Numbered from the stretch's first letter, positions 1 to 7,188 are shown. The stretch is DNA of 12,212 nucleotides from Actinomycetes bacterium (GCA_021779775.1 JAJYAB010000025.1:1-12212); one strand, 5' to 3'. A program made the numbers and translations. The notes: generated by a model from the sequence alone, not told the origin.

Positions 1-39
1 CTTACCATGGCTGCGCTCTGCCGACTGAGCTAAGGGGGC
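1..39 (-). tRNA. tRNA-Thr (anticodon GGT), 5' part only
   Basis: Read on the minus strand from base 39, this gives a tRNA 5' half: a 7-base acceptor strand (GCCCCCT), U8-A9, a D arm GCTC...GAGC with a typical GTCGG loop, then the anticodon stem CAGCC and loop ATGGTAA with anticodon GGT (Thr). The window edge cuts it just after the loop, so the variable arm, T arm and 3' end lie outside. It is divergent from the GNAT gene at 127; a possible -10 (TATGCT, minus strand, 79-74) lies 35 bases upstream of the tRNA 5' end, without a convincing -35. Confidence 0.9.
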
Positions 40-89
40 CGGCACGGTAGGTTCCTCCACTGCGTGCCGGAGCAGCATAGTCGAGGGCG

Positions 90-117
90 TCGATGCCCTG
101 GCCGGCGCCGGTACGAT
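90..117 (+). promoter_or_regulatory. Candidate promoter of the GNAT gene
   Basis: TCGATG (90-95), a 16-base spacer and TACGAT (112-117) resemble a weak -35 and a reasonable TANNNT -10. The -10 ends 9 bases before the ATG at 127, so the transcript would be leaderless or almost so. This is pattern matching in GC-rich DNA and only suggestive. Confidence 0.3.
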
Positions 118-126
118 CCTGGCCCA

Positions 127-615
127 ATGGACGTTCGTCTCGCCACCTCGGAGGACGCCGAGGCGATCCGGGCGATCTACAACGCCGAGGTGACCGGCTC
201 CACGGCGACGTTCGACCTACGTCCGCGCTCGGCGCACGCGCAGCGGGCATGGGTCGAGCACCACCAGGGAGCACACCCGGCCCTGGTGGCCGTGGCCGAC
301 GACCAGACGGTGGTCGGGTTCGGCTCGCTGTCTGCGTTCCGTGAGCGCCCGGCATACGCCACGACCGTGGAGGACTCGGTATACGTGGACTCGAGGTGGC
401 GCAACCGGGGCGTGGGCCGGCTGCTGCTCGAAGCGCTGGTGCGACTGGCCACCGACCAGGGGTTCCACACCGTCATCGCCCGGGTGGCTGCCGAGAACGA
501 AGCCTCGGTCATCCTCCACCGGCGCTGCAGGTTCGAGCTGGTAGGGGTGGAGCGCCAGGTCGGCAGGAAGTTCGGCCGATGGCTCGATGTCGCCGTGCTC
601 CAGCGGATGCTCTGA
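127..615 (+). CDS. GNAT N-acetyltransferase, phosphinothricin acetyltransferase-like
   Basis: A 162-residue cytoplasmic acetyl-CoA-dependent N-acetyltransferase. It opens with the family's VRLATSEDAEAIRAIYN pattern (residues 3-19). The acetyl-CoA pyrophosphate loop RNRGVGRLLLEAL is at 92-104, and the PAT-type signature GFHTVIARVAAENEASVILH at 112-131 is followed by VGRKFGRWLD at 145-154. These are hallmarks of the phosphinothricin / methionine sulfoximine acetyltransferase subgroup, which N-acetylates glutamate-analogue amino acids; the true substrate here is not known. I chose ATG 127 because homology starts there and a TACGAT box sits just upstream; a GTG at 64 in the same frame would add 21 residues that do not look like the family. 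The gene is single, divergent from tRNA-Thr and convergent with the mannosyltransferase. Its stop codon lies inside an 18-base tandem duplication. Confidence 0.9.
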   Translation: MDVRLATSEDAEAIRAIYNAEVTGSTATFDLRPRSAHAQRAWVEHHQGAHPALVAVADDQTVVGFGSLSAFRERPAYATTVEDSVYVDSRWRNRGVGRLLLEALVRLATDQGFHTVIARVAAENEASVILHRRCRFELVGVERQVGRKFGRWLDVAVLQRML

Positions 616-634
616 CTCCAGCGGATGCTCTGAC
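599..634. repeat. 18-bp perfect tandem duplication over the GNAT stop codon
   Basis: TCCAGCGGATGCTCTGAC occurs twice back to back (599-616 and 617-634). The first copy encodes the last codons and stop of the GNAT gene; the second is non-coding. The unit is 18 bases, so the reading frame repeats, but the first stop ends translation. It looks like recent slippage or local duplication. Confidence 0.9.
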
Positions 635-684
635 CAGGCGGGCGCATCCCGGACGACGTGCAGGGGTGGCGACAGAGCCGGGGA

Positions 685-2469
685 TCAGACGGTGGCCGGC
701 TCGGTGCCGACATCGCGATCGCCGGGCAGCCCTGACCGCTCCGCGTCGGCCGTCGCTGCTCGGGCCGCTGCCCCGGCATGAACCTCGAGGAGATCAGCGG
801 ATGCTCGGGAGCCCTGCCGTGCCGGCGCCAGCATTGCCATGGCGCGGGCAGAGCGCGCCACACTCATGGAGGTGAGCGGCACCGTCAGGATGAACAGGCA
901 TGCCAGCAGAGCGGCTGCCACCGACAGCGGGTTGGCGTGCAGCAGGTCGGAGACGAGCTGCCGCCCAGCCGGAAGCCCGATGAACGCTGCGGCGACCGAC
1001 AACGTCAGCAGCATGGACCGGATCCGTCCCACGGCGACCGGGGCGAGCAGGACGAGACCCCACGACAGATACCACGGCTGCACCACGGGGCCCAAGATGG
1101 TGACCAGCAGGCACGTGGTCCCTATAGCCTTCAGCGTGCCGATGCGATCGCTGCGGCCGAGGAGCCACACGCCAATGGCCGAGGCGGCCAGCAGGCCGAG
1201 GACCCGGGTCATCGACAGCAGGGTATGCCGAGGGATGCCGAGACCCAACCAGTGGCTCACGTGGGTGACCAAGATGCCGACACCGGTCGCCGGAGCCAGC
1301 CATGAGGTGACCGTTCCCGGGGTCGCCAGGTTTCCGATCCATCCCCAACCGAGCCCAGTCTCCAGGGAGAAGGCACCCATGACCGCTGCGGAGAGCAGCC
1401 CGGCGGTCATGACGGGCCGGATCCGCTCGCGCACCGGCACGCCCGGGCCCATCCACTCCCAGCCGATGTAGAGGATGCCGATGGCAGCCGGCACCTTCAC
1501 TGCGGCTGCCAGCGTGCAGACCACGATGCCCACCAGCGGCCGGCCGCGCTTGGCGGCGGCCAGGCCCAGCACGAGGAGGCCGACCATGAGCGCGTCGTTG
1601 TGGGCTCCCCCGAGCAGGTGGAGCATCGTCACCGGGTTGAGCACGGCCAGGACGAACGCCTCCGATGGATCCCTCCCCAAGCTCCGAGCCAGGCGTGGGA
1701 TCCCCACGGCCAGCATCACCACGCCAACCAGGGCAAGCAGGCGCAACAGGACCACGGTGGCCAGCTCGTTGTGGAACGAGGCACTAGCCAGGAACCCGTC
1801 GATCTGTAAGAACAGCGGGCCGTACGGAGCCGGCGCGTTCATCCAGATCGGGTCGACCAATCGTTGGTAGGAGGAGCCGCTCCCCAATATGCCCGGACCG
1901 TAGAGGTATGGACTGATGTGGTGGCTCATCATCTCGCCCTGGGCGGCATAGCTGTACACGTCATGGCTGAACAGCGGAGGGGCGATCAGGACGGGCACAG
2001 CCCACAGCACGAGGATCCACACGAGACGGCGCACCGGCACGCCGGGCACCTGCGCCATCGTGCGGGCCAAGGTGAGCCAGACCCGCATGAGGAGCACGAG
2101 CCCGCCATAGACGGCGACCAGCCCGAGGAACAGCGGGACGGGCGACGGGGTCTGGGCCGGTGCCGTGGGGATGCCGAAGAACCAGGCGCCCGCCTGCTTG
2201 AAGACGAACGGCGAATTGGGTTGCGACACCCCGGCCATGATCGCCGTCATGGCGATGAGCCCGAGGATCGCCGGCCGCAGCAGCAGTCCTGCCCCGTCGC
2301 CGGACACGAGCCCCGCGTCGAGCTCGGGACCGACCAGCGTGCGGAATGGCCAGCGAGAGCGCACGGCATCGTCCCACGCAGTCAGCCGATCGAAGACCCG
2401 CGCCACGCCACGCCGCAGCGGTGCCGCTGCGGTACGGCGCGCTGGGAACGTGGTCTGCGTCGTGGCCAT
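685..2469 (-). CDS. mptB: Polyprenol-phosphomannose-dependent alpha-1,6-mannosyltransferase, MptB-type (GT-C)
   Basis: A 594-residue multi-spanning membrane protein, about the usual MptB length or slightly longer. Family marks are FSHDVYSYAAQGEMM (167-181; D170 is the expected GT-C catalytic/metal Asp in the first extracytoplasmic loop), the APYGPLFLQ stretch (214-222), LNPVTMLHLLGGAHNDALM further on, and PVVQPWYLSWG near the C-terminus. In actinobacteria MptB elongates lipomannan-type alpha-1,6-mannan on the outer face of the membrane using polyprenyl-phosphate-mannose; I infer a cell-envelope glycolipid role. The last ~50 residues are Ala/Arg-rich and probably a disordered cytoplasmic tail. 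ATG 2469 begins a basic N-terminus; TTG 2535 in frame is an alternative. The promoter candidate at 2560-2587 leaves a leader of about 85 bases. Transcribed alone, convergent with the GNAT gene; no other envelope genes are in view. Confidence 0.85.
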   Translation of the reverse strand: MATTQTTFPARRTAAAPLRRGVARVFDRLTAWDDAVRSRWPFRTLVGPELDAGLVSGDGAGLLLRPAILGLIAMTAIMAGVSQPNSPFVFKQAGAWFFGIPTAPAQTPSPVPLFLGLVAVYGGLVLLMRVWLTLARTMAQVPGVPVRRLVWILVLWAVPVLIAPPLFSHDVYSYAAQGEMMSHHISPYLYGPGILGSGSSYQRLVDPIWMNAPAPYGPLFLQIDGFLASASFHNELATVVLLRLLALVGVVMLAVGIPRLARSLGRDPSEAFVLAVLNPVTMLHLLGGAHNDALMVGLLVLGLAAAKRGRPLVGIVVCTLAAAVKVPAAIGILYIGWEWMGPGVPVRERIRPVMTAGLLSAAVMGAFSLETGLGWGWIGNLATPGTVTSWLAPATGVGILVTHVSHWLGLGIPRHTLLSMTRVLGLLAASAIGVWLLGRSDRIGTLKAIGTTCLLVTILGPVVQPWYLSWGLVLLAPVAVGRIRSMLLTLSVAAAFIGLPAGRQLVSDLLHANPLSVAAALLACLFILTVPLTSMSVARSARAMAMLAPARQGSRASADLLEVHAGAAARAATADAERSGLPGDRDVGTEPATV

Positions 2470-2559
2470 CGAGTCATCACTATCCGCCGGGTCGTCTGAA
2501 CCCCTCGCAGGGCGCCTCGCCAGGGAGGCCCGCAACCCGACCGTCGTGTTCGTAACGAC

Positions 2560-2587
2560 ATTGTAACGATTTACCGGCGGCCGGCAA
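2560..2587 (-). promoter_or_regulatory. Candidate promoter of the mannosyltransferase gene
   Basis: On the minus strand, TTGCCG (2587-2582), a 16-base spacer and TACAAT (2565-2560) form a plausible sigma70-type promoter in the 254-base gap between yajQ and this gene. GTAACGA occurs twice, at 2552-2558 and 2563-2569, flanking and overlapping the -10. The rest of the gap (2588-2723) shows nothing I can name. Confidence 0.45.
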
Positions 2588-2723
2588 GAGCGCTGCTCGT
2601 TGGGCGGCCAGGCCAGGCCGCGCCGTCATGGCGGCCTCGATCCGCCGATCCGGGCGCCTACCGGTCAGCTGCCGGCTTCGCCGCCAACGACGCAGTCACC
2701 GATGCCGGGGCACTGGCCGCTGG

Positions 2724-3212
2724 TCAGTCGCGGAAGTTGGTGAACTGCAGAGGGATGCCGAAGTCCTCGCCCTTCAGCCCCTGGATGACAGCCTGCAGGT
2801 CGTCGCGCTTCTTCCCGGCCACCCGGAGCTGGTCTCCCTGAGCCTGTGACGTCACACCCTTCAGGTTCAACTCCTTGATGAAACGGTTGAGCCGCTTGGC
2901 GTGATCGGAGGAGATGCCGGCCCGGATGGCGATGCGCTGGCGCACCGCCCCCTTGGAAGCCTCCTCCACCTTGCCGTCATCGAGCGCCTTCAGGGAGACC
3001 TGGCGCTTCACGAGCTTCTCCTCGAGCACCTGGTGCAGGGCGCGGAGCCGATCCTCGGTCGCCGAGCGGAGCACGAGCTCCTCGGTCGTGACCTCGATGA
3101 CGGAGTCGGTGCCCTTGAAGTCGAAGCGGGTGCCCGCCTCGCGGTTGGCCTGGTCGACGGCATTGCGGACCTCCTGGTGGTCCACCTCGGAGACGACATC
3201 GAACGTCGGCAT
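2724..3212 (-). CDS. yajQ: YajQ family (UPF0234/DUF520) nucleotide-binding protein
   Basis: A 162-residue protein, full length for YajQ. Family marks are the start MPTFDVVSEVD, the FDFKGTDS motif (residues 31-38), then KLVKRQVSLKALD, the VRQRIAIRAGISSDHAKRLN stretch, a GVTSQAQGDQLRV block and the C-terminal DFGIPLQFTNFRD. YajQ proteins have two RRM/ferredoxin-like halves and bind nucleotides; some members bind cyclic di-GMP and act with transcription factors, so a cytoplasmic signalling role is inferred from family only. ATG 3212 is the only sensible start; a TAGGGT box ends 6 bases before it, suggesting leaderless transcription. Its start faces tRNA-Tyr across a 69-base divergent gap. Codon use matches the core genes on its left rather than the degraded region on its right. 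Confidence 0.95.
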   Translation of the reverse strand: MPTFDVVSEVDHQEVRNAVDQANREAGTRFDFKGTDSVIEVTTEELVLRSATEDRLRALHQVLEEKLVKRQVSLKALDDGKVEEASKGAVRQRIAIRAGISSDHAKRLNRFIKELNLKGVTSQAQGDQLRVAGKKRDDLQAVIQGLKGEDFGIPLQFTNFRD

Positions 3213-3281
3213 ACGCCTACCCTACCGCCGGCCAGTGGAACGCCCGGTGGCAACGCGAGCCGCGGTATCGTCTCCGGAACT

Positions 3282-3366
<85 letters not shown>

Positions 3367-3700
3367 CAGTCCCGTATTCGAACTTCGGCACTGCAAAGAG
3401 CAGATCGAAGGGCTCCTTGTAGGCCGCTTCGGCGACGTGTCCGTCGCGCACGCGGACGTCCTCGAGCACGGCGGCGTTGAACAGACGTCTCGTCCGGTCG
3501 CCACCGCGCCGGTAGGCGGTGGCGCAGCGCGTCGAGAACCGTAGGGCGAGGTCCATGACCTCCTGCCAATCGTCGAGGCTCGCGTCGAGGACGGCCTGGC
3601 GTGATTCGATGGAGCGAACCTCGGCGCCGATGCGCTCCTGCTCGCGCCGGAGCATCGCCTACCAGAGCCCGACCGCCCTGTATGCTGCTGCCGCCGTGCA
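3367..3700 (-). pseudogene. C-terminal remnant of a large serine recombinase (integrase)
   Basis: The minus-strand frame contains an Arg/Glu-rich coiled-coil stretch (LRREQERIGAEV..., just inside ATG 3655), then a Cys/Ala/Tyr segment leading to RRLFNAAVLEDVRVRDGHV and KEPFDLLF. This order (coiled coil, RRLFN.A..E...V.DG.V, EPF..L) is the usual C-terminal tail of resolvase/invertase-type large recombinases. The catalytic N-terminal domain, with its serine, and the recombinase and zinc domains are missing. Coding character seems to continue upstream of 3655 (AAAAYRAVGLW) but is broken by TAG at 3661-3659. Downstream the frame has no stop of its own and runs antisense through tRNA-Tyr into yajQ, as expected if the gene ended at an attachment site. 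Probably non-functional relic of a phage or integrative element. Confidence 0.7.
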
Positions 3701-3725
3701 GTGATGGCTGGAACTGGCCGTCCTT

Positions 3726-4961
3726 CTACATCGCCGCCACTCTCCTTTCAGGACGCACGATCTCGTTGGTCTTGGTGTCGACGTTGCGCTGGGCGACGGT
3801 CACCCGCTCTTTGTGGGTGAGGACCGAGACGAGGTGCACCTTGCGGCCGTCGTCGAGCCGAGCGCCGCGAAGGGTCTTGCCGTCGAGCGCGAGCGCGTCT
3901 CGGATCCCGACCGTGGCGTCTCGGCCACCCTTGGTGTCGTCGTCGTCGTCGACATCGCTGCGCTCGTCTTCTTCGACCATGACCGAGAAGTCGATCTCGA
4001 CCGCGTCCTCTTGACAGACCCGCACGGAGGCGACCTGGGCTGCGACCCAGGCGTTGACGACCAGGTCGAGGCTGTCGGCGTCGATCGCTCGAAGCGTGCG
4101 GCGGATCGTCGACTCCTCGGGCGCTTGGCGCTGCCCGGACGAAGGCGAGATCCGACATCCCAGGCGGCAGAGCGCCTCTTCTGGCAGCTCAGCTGCGAGC
4201 TCTCCGATCGCGAACAGGCTCGTCGCTCCCCGAAGGGTCGCAAGGGTCGCGATCGCAAGGATCTGAGGCAGCTGGTGGCGGATGCCTCGGCGCATCCTCG
4301 GGTCGGGGACCCCTACGAGCTCGTCGAGCAAGCTCGTGAGGTCGAGGCGGTTGAGATCAGCTGCACGCACTTTCATCCCTCCGACAAGTGCTGGCGAATC
4401 GAAGTCCGAGGCGAGCAGTCCCAGCGCGTCTCGCCGCAACGTCTTCAGCCAGTAGGCCTTCTTCGCACCGTGGTGGACGAAGCGCCCTGCTCTTCGCCCG
4501 AACCCAGACGTCGTCCCGAGCAGGGTGAAGTTCGACGCCTTGTAGCAGGTGCCGAGGTGGCGGGCGGGATCGGTGAACGTCTCGACCGCGACCACCGGAT
4601 GGCGCCAGCGCGCCTCGAAGTCCGAGGAGAGCCGGCGAAGCGTCTTTGCGAGGACCTCGGAGGCGAGGTTCTGCCTGCGGTGCTCGTCGAGCACGCAGAA
4701 CCTCTGGTTGTTCGTCAGGTAACGCAGCCTCCGGTAACGCTGCTGATCACTCCAGGAAAGCAGCTCCTCTCGTGGGCGCACGCAGAGCGCGGCAGATCCG
4801 AAGCCGACGAGCGCGACCCAGTCGCCGTCTTCCTCGGCGACGTAGCGCATCACCTCGCCGACGAGACCGGTGCCGAGCCAGTGCTCTGCGGCAAGCGTCT
4901 CGTCGAAGCGGGCGCGCTCGTAGAGCAGGATCGGGCGGACCGAGAGCGCACTCGACGACAT
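3726..4961 (-). CDS. DUF4338 (DruA-like) domain fused to a truncated ISAs1-type transposase
   Basis: A 411-residue two-part protein. Residues ~10-178 match the DUF4338/DruA pattern: LLSWSDQQRYRRLRYLTNNQ (67-86), RFCVLDEH, NLASEVL (98-104), VETFTDP (126-132) and GTCYKASNF (137-145). Residues ~205-310 resemble the N-terminal associated domain of ISAs1/H-repeat transposases, ending in STIRRTLRAIDADSLD. ALDGKTLRGA (358-367; D360 would be the first catalytic Asp) and the TVAQRNVDTKTNEI block are the start of the DDE nuclease. Homology stops at residue ~401 (near base 3760), after which ten unrelated residues lead to TAG, so the second Asp and the Glu are lost and transposition by this copy is unlikely. 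An acidic run of seven Asp with one break (~336-342) precedes the nuclease. ATG 4961 begins the recognisable region. The DUF4338 half is intact. No druB-E genes are nearby. Confidence 0.75.
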   Translation of the reverse strand: MSSSALSVRPILLYERARFDETLAAEHWLGTGLVGEVMRYVAEEDGDWVALVGFGSAALCVRPREELLSWSDQQRYRRLRYLTNNQRFCVLDEHRRQNLASEVLAKTLRRLSSDFEARWRHPVVAVETFTDPARHLGTCYKASNFTLLGTTSGFGRRAGRFVHHGAKKAYWLKTLRRDALGLLASDFDSPALVGGMKVRAADLNRLDLTSLLDELVGVPDPRMRRGIRHQLPQILAIATLATLRGATSLFAIGELAAELPEEALCRLGCRISPSSGQRQAPEESTIRRTLRAIDADSLDLVVNAWVAAQVASVRVCQEDAVEIDFSVMVEEDERSDVDDDDDTKGGRDATVGIRDALALDGKTLRGARLDDGRKVHLVSVLTHKERVTVAQRNVDTKTNEIVRPERRVAAM

Positions 4962-5027
4962 CCACCATCTTGTAGCAGAGGGCGTAGGGGTAGCGCCAGT
5001 ACGGTCGCGTCGGCTCAGGTCAGGACA

Positions 5028-5110
5028 TCAGGCGGGAACTTTGCCGAGGCCCTGGTCAGCGGCCCAGGACGACCACATCTCGAACAGGTTGCCGGAATGT
5101 TTGCGCCGAT
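5028..5110 (-). pseudogene. Possible short C-terminal coding remnant, unidentified
   Basis: The 277 bases between the transposase start and the membrane-protein stop have no full gene. The minus-strand frame ending at TGA 5030-5028 has codons rich in third-position G/C over its last ~25 residues, including LFEMWSSWAADQGLGKVPA, and then loses coding character to the right. It could be the tail of an element gene such as a replication protein, but I do not recognise it. The frame could also be chance. Confidence 0.2.
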
Positions 5111-5238
5111 ACCTCACTACTGGGGTCGTACGGGTCGCATTCGCCGATTCGGATCGACGGTGCCGGCAGTCTCCGAACAGAGATACGGCACGACGTCCAA
5201 AAGTGGCCACGATGCCGATCCTCAGGCTGCCAAAAGGC

Positions 5239-5802
5239 TCATTCGGTGAGCAGCCGCTGGAGCGAGTCCCTTGCCGCTGCTGCACACGCAACGGCTTCGG
5301 CCCCGAGCTCGTCAAGGGCCATGGCTACCTCCGGGGTGTTGGAGGGGGAGCTGTCGATCCGGGCGTTGAAGGCCTCGGTGACCGTGTTGAAGCGCTCTAT
5401 GGCCCTGTGCGCTGCGAATGCCACAGTCATGGTCGGGTGCGGCAGGTCCGGGACGACCCCGAAATGCACCAGGCACGGCAACGAGACGTAGGTGTCCAGC
5501 ACACGGAACGATCCGCCGAGACCCGCGATGTGGTCGAGCTCCGCTGCCAGGGCCCGCCTGGCCCGCTGCTGTCCGTAGTGCTCGACCGCCCGCCGGCGGG
5601 CCTCGGCGTTCGCCAGGTATCTGTCAGCCTCGAGGCGAGCGCTCCTGCGGGTGATGATCGTCCCGACGTAGGAACCAGCGAAACCGAACAGGGCGCCGGC
5701 CAAGACGAGGATGCCGATCTGGAGCCAAACGGACAGGGAGACCCCCACGTGACCGCTGACGTTCACGGGGAGTGGCGACACCCCGGCTGCCAACCAGTTC
5801 AT
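5239..5802 (-). CDS. Hypothetical single-span membrane protein coupled to the AlkB-like gene
   Basis: A 187-residue protein I do not recognise. A short N-terminal segment (1-23) is followed by one strong hydrophobic helix (~24-50, VWLQIGILVLAGALFGFAGS...), then TRR, which suggests an outside-N/inside-C orientation, and a mostly helical, charged cytoplasmic part (51-187) with Ala/Arg/Glu-rich stretches (ARLEADRYLANAEARRRAVE). ATG 5802 overlaps the stop of the AlkB-like gene as ATGA (5802-5799), so the two are probably translated together. A longer frame to 5907 exists but would lie inside the alkB reading frame. No signal peptidase site, His box or rubredoxin-type CxxC pair is present, so it is not the usual rubredoxin partner. 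It is the last gene of the cluster; I see no clear terminator after it. Confidence 0.65.
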   Translation of the reverse strand: MNWLAAGVSPLPVNVSGHVGVSLSVWLQIGILVLAGALFGFAGSYVGTIITRRSARLEADRYLANAEARRRAVEHYGQQRARRALAAELDHIAGLGGSFRVLDTYVSLPCLVHFGVVPDLPHPTMTVAFAAHRAIERFNTVTEAFNARIDSSPSNTPEVAMALDELGAEAVACAAAARDSLQRLLTE

Positions 5803-6503
5803 CGGTACTTCGCCAGGAGCTTCGCCCGCTTCGAAGGCTGGACGTTCGCCTTCGTCACATCCCCGCCGTAGAGGGCGAGCACCCGCTTGTCCATGACCGT
5901 GCGCCACAACGGCGGCATGTACGCCAAGCCGAGCATGAGCCCGTACCCCGAGGGCAGTTGGGGAGCATCGTCGAAGTGCCGCAGTGTCTGGTAGCGGCGG
6001 GTCGGGTTGGCGTGGTGGTCCGAGTGGCGCTCCAGGTCGTCCCGCTTGTGGCCGAGCTCGTGGGCATTAGCGATGCCGATGCCGCCGACGGCCCCGACCG
6101 TGAACGCCCAACCGAGGAAACCGGCCCAGCCCAGGCGGGTGGTCGAGACGATCCAGGTCGCCCACACCAACCCGGCGAACTGCAGCGGCAGGTAGAGCCA
6201 CGTGCACCATCGGTAGTAGCGGCTGGCCTCGAGCTGGGCCATCGCCGACTCCGGCGCGTTGGAGCGGTCCTCGCCGACGACCCAATCGAGCACCGGGATC
6301 ACGACCAGGATCCAGATCGGTCCCATCCACAAGAACACCGGTGCGCCGGTGGCCCGGAACCCTTCCCAGCCACCGAGCGGAAGAAGCAGTACGACCAAGC
6401 CGAGAAGCCAGAGCAGGCGCTTGCGGTCCCGCCACGGCCGTTCGTCGGGCACCGTCGCCGGCACCGTTCGTTCCTCGGCTACCGCAGATCCGTCGGTCGT
6501 CAT
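5799..6503 (-). CDS. alkB: Alkane 1-monooxygenase (AlkB) with a large in-frame internal deletion
   Basis: A 234-residue protein; intact AlkB enzymes have about 400. The N-terminal half has four hydrophobic helices and ends in the first histidine box HELGHK (148-153). Immediately after comes RDDLERHSDHHANPTRRYQT, the last histidine box (HSDHH at 160-164), followed by the normal AlkB tail LPSGYG...MPPLWRTVMD...LYGGDVTKANV. The expected EHxxGHH box, the last two membrane helices and the NYxEHYGL box, roughly 170 residues, are missing with the frame kept (junction near 6033-6044). AlkB hydroxylates terminal alkane carbons at a diiron site whose ligands come from all these boxes, so this copy should be inactive. 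ATG 6503 has an AGAGG Shine-Dalgarno 8-10 bases upstream. It lies 74 bases after tetR on the same strand and overlaps the next gene by 4 bases. No rubredoxin gene is adjacent. Confidence 0.85.
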   Translation of the reverse strand: MTTDGSAVAEERTVPATVPDERPWRDRKRLLWLLGLVVLLLPLGGWEGFRATGAPVFLWMGPIWILVVIPVLDWVVGEDRSNAPESAMAQLEASRYYRWCTWLYLPLQFAGLVWATWIVSTTRLGWAGFLGWAFTVGAVGGIGIANAHELGHKRDDLERHSDHHANPTRRYQTLRHFDDAPQLPSGYGLMLGLAYMPPLWRTVMDKRVLALYGGDVTKANVQPSKRAKLLAKYR

Positions 6504-6577
6504 GGTTGTCGCCTCTTCGGTCAGGTCGTCGCGTCGACGTGCATGGTCTTGGTCTAAAACGGGCCGTTCGGACTGGG

Positions 6578-7153
6578 TCAGGTCGGGAGCAGGGCTGGCA
6601 ACATCCCCTGGATCAGGAACTCGGTGAGCGTCGCCGCCAGCACTTCGGGCGGCTCGTCCGGTGGTCCGGCTGCATAGCTCACGAGCAACCGGGCGATCAC
6701 GTCGGCGGCCTGCCAACGACGGTCGCTCGCCTGGTCTGGGAACCGGGCCTCGATCGCCCCGGCCACCGCGGCGCGGGTCACCGAGATGACCGGTCCGTCT
6801 GCCGACGTCAGCAAGGGAAGGAGGGACTCCGGGTCGGTACGGACCAGCCGGTCGAGGAGCGGGTGGACTCGGGTCAGGCGAAGCGCGGTGGCAATACCGG
6901 CGTTCAACCCACGCGTGGGGTCGCTGAACTCTTCGGACGCATCGACCACCTGGCGGATGATGTCAGTCGCCTCCCGGCGCACCGTCTCGGCCACAAGCAC
7001 CTGTTTGGACGAGAAGTGCTTGTAAACGGTCTGCCGCGATAATCCTGCCCGGTGTGCCACATCTCCCACTGACAGCCGTGCGATGCCGTGGGTCGTGGCC
7101 ATCTCCACCGCGGCGTCGAGAATTCGCTCTCGCGCTGGAAGCCCACTTCGCAT
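6578..7153 (-). CDS. TetR family transcriptional regulator
   Basis: A 191-residue one-component regulator. The N-terminal helix-turn-helix is clear: RERILDAAVEMATTHGIARL (8-27) leads to SVGDVAHRAGLSRQTVYKHFSSKQ (28-51), followed by a less conserved helical ligand-binding and dimerisation domain ending in TLTEFLIQGMLPALLPT. Its position directly upstream of and co-oriented with the AlkB-like gene suggests it controls that gene or operon, perhaps in response to a hydrophobic ligand; this is inference from context. ATG 7153 is preceded by a good promoter with a perfect 12-bp palindrome on the -10, which suggests autoregulation, and by no Shine-Dalgarno, so the message is probably leaderless. Length and domain order are normal and I see no lesion, unlike the gene downstream. 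Confidence 0.93.
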   Translation of the reverse strand: MRSGLPARERILDAAVEMATTHGIARLSVGDVAHRAGLSRQTVYKHFSSKQVLVAETVRREATDIIRQVVDASEEFSDPTRGLNAGIATALRLTRVHPLLDRLVRTDPESLLPLLTSADGPVISVTRAAVAGAIEARFPDQASDRRWQAADVIARLLVSYAAGPPDEPPEVLAATLTEFLIQGMLPALLPT

Positions 7154-7159
7154 ACTTAC

Positions 7160-7187
7160 AAATTAACATGTTAAGTCTACTTGTCAA
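7160..7187 (-). promoter_or_regulatory. tetR promoter (consensus -35, extended -10)
   Basis: On the minus strand, TTGACA (7187-7182), a 16-base spacer and TAATTT (7165-7160) preceded by TGT (extended -10). The predicted start of transcription falls at or next to the A of ATG 7153, giving a leaderless mRNA. It lies in the most AT-rich pocket of the window. Confidence 0.65.
7163..7174. promoter_or_regulatory. Candidate TetR operator palindrome
   Basis: TTAACATGTTAA is a perfect 12-bp palindrome overlapping the tetR -10 element. TetR family proteins bind such sites as dimers and often repress themselves; binding by this regulator is inferred from position. Confidence 0.55.
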
Positions 7188-7188
7188 C

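Noticed and set aside
177..863. 228-residue minus-strand frame opposite the GNAT gene
   Set aside because: Antisense shadow; Ser/Arg/Pro-rich with no family pattern, and it crosses the 18-bp tandem repeat.
1864..2499. 211-residue plus-strand frame within the mannosyltransferase gene
   Set aside because: Lies wholly antisense to a convincing MptB-type membrane protein; its own translation is His/Arg-rich and looks non-natural.
3938..3955. Short GTC/TCG triplet run as a regulatory microsatellite
   Set aside because: It simply encodes the Asp run of the fusion protein on the minus strand.
3726..4961. A Druantia anti-phage defence system
   Set aside because: Only a DruA-like domain is present, fused to a transposase; no DruE-type helicase or other Druantia genes lie in the window.
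3720..4975. Terminal inverted repeats bounding the ISAs1-like element
   Set aside because: No convincing matched ends were seen near 3760 or 4975; the left end was probably lost with the truncation.
3813..5249. 478-residue plus-strand open frame opposite the DUF4338-transposase gene
   Set aside because: It is the antisense shadow of a gene with clear domain motifs; its translation has no recognisable family and is Arg/Glu/Pro-rich as expected for GC-rich antisense.
5041..6557. Two long plus-strand frames over the membrane-protein/alkB cluster
   Set aside because: Both are antisense to AlkB motifs and the coupled gene and show no domain of their own.
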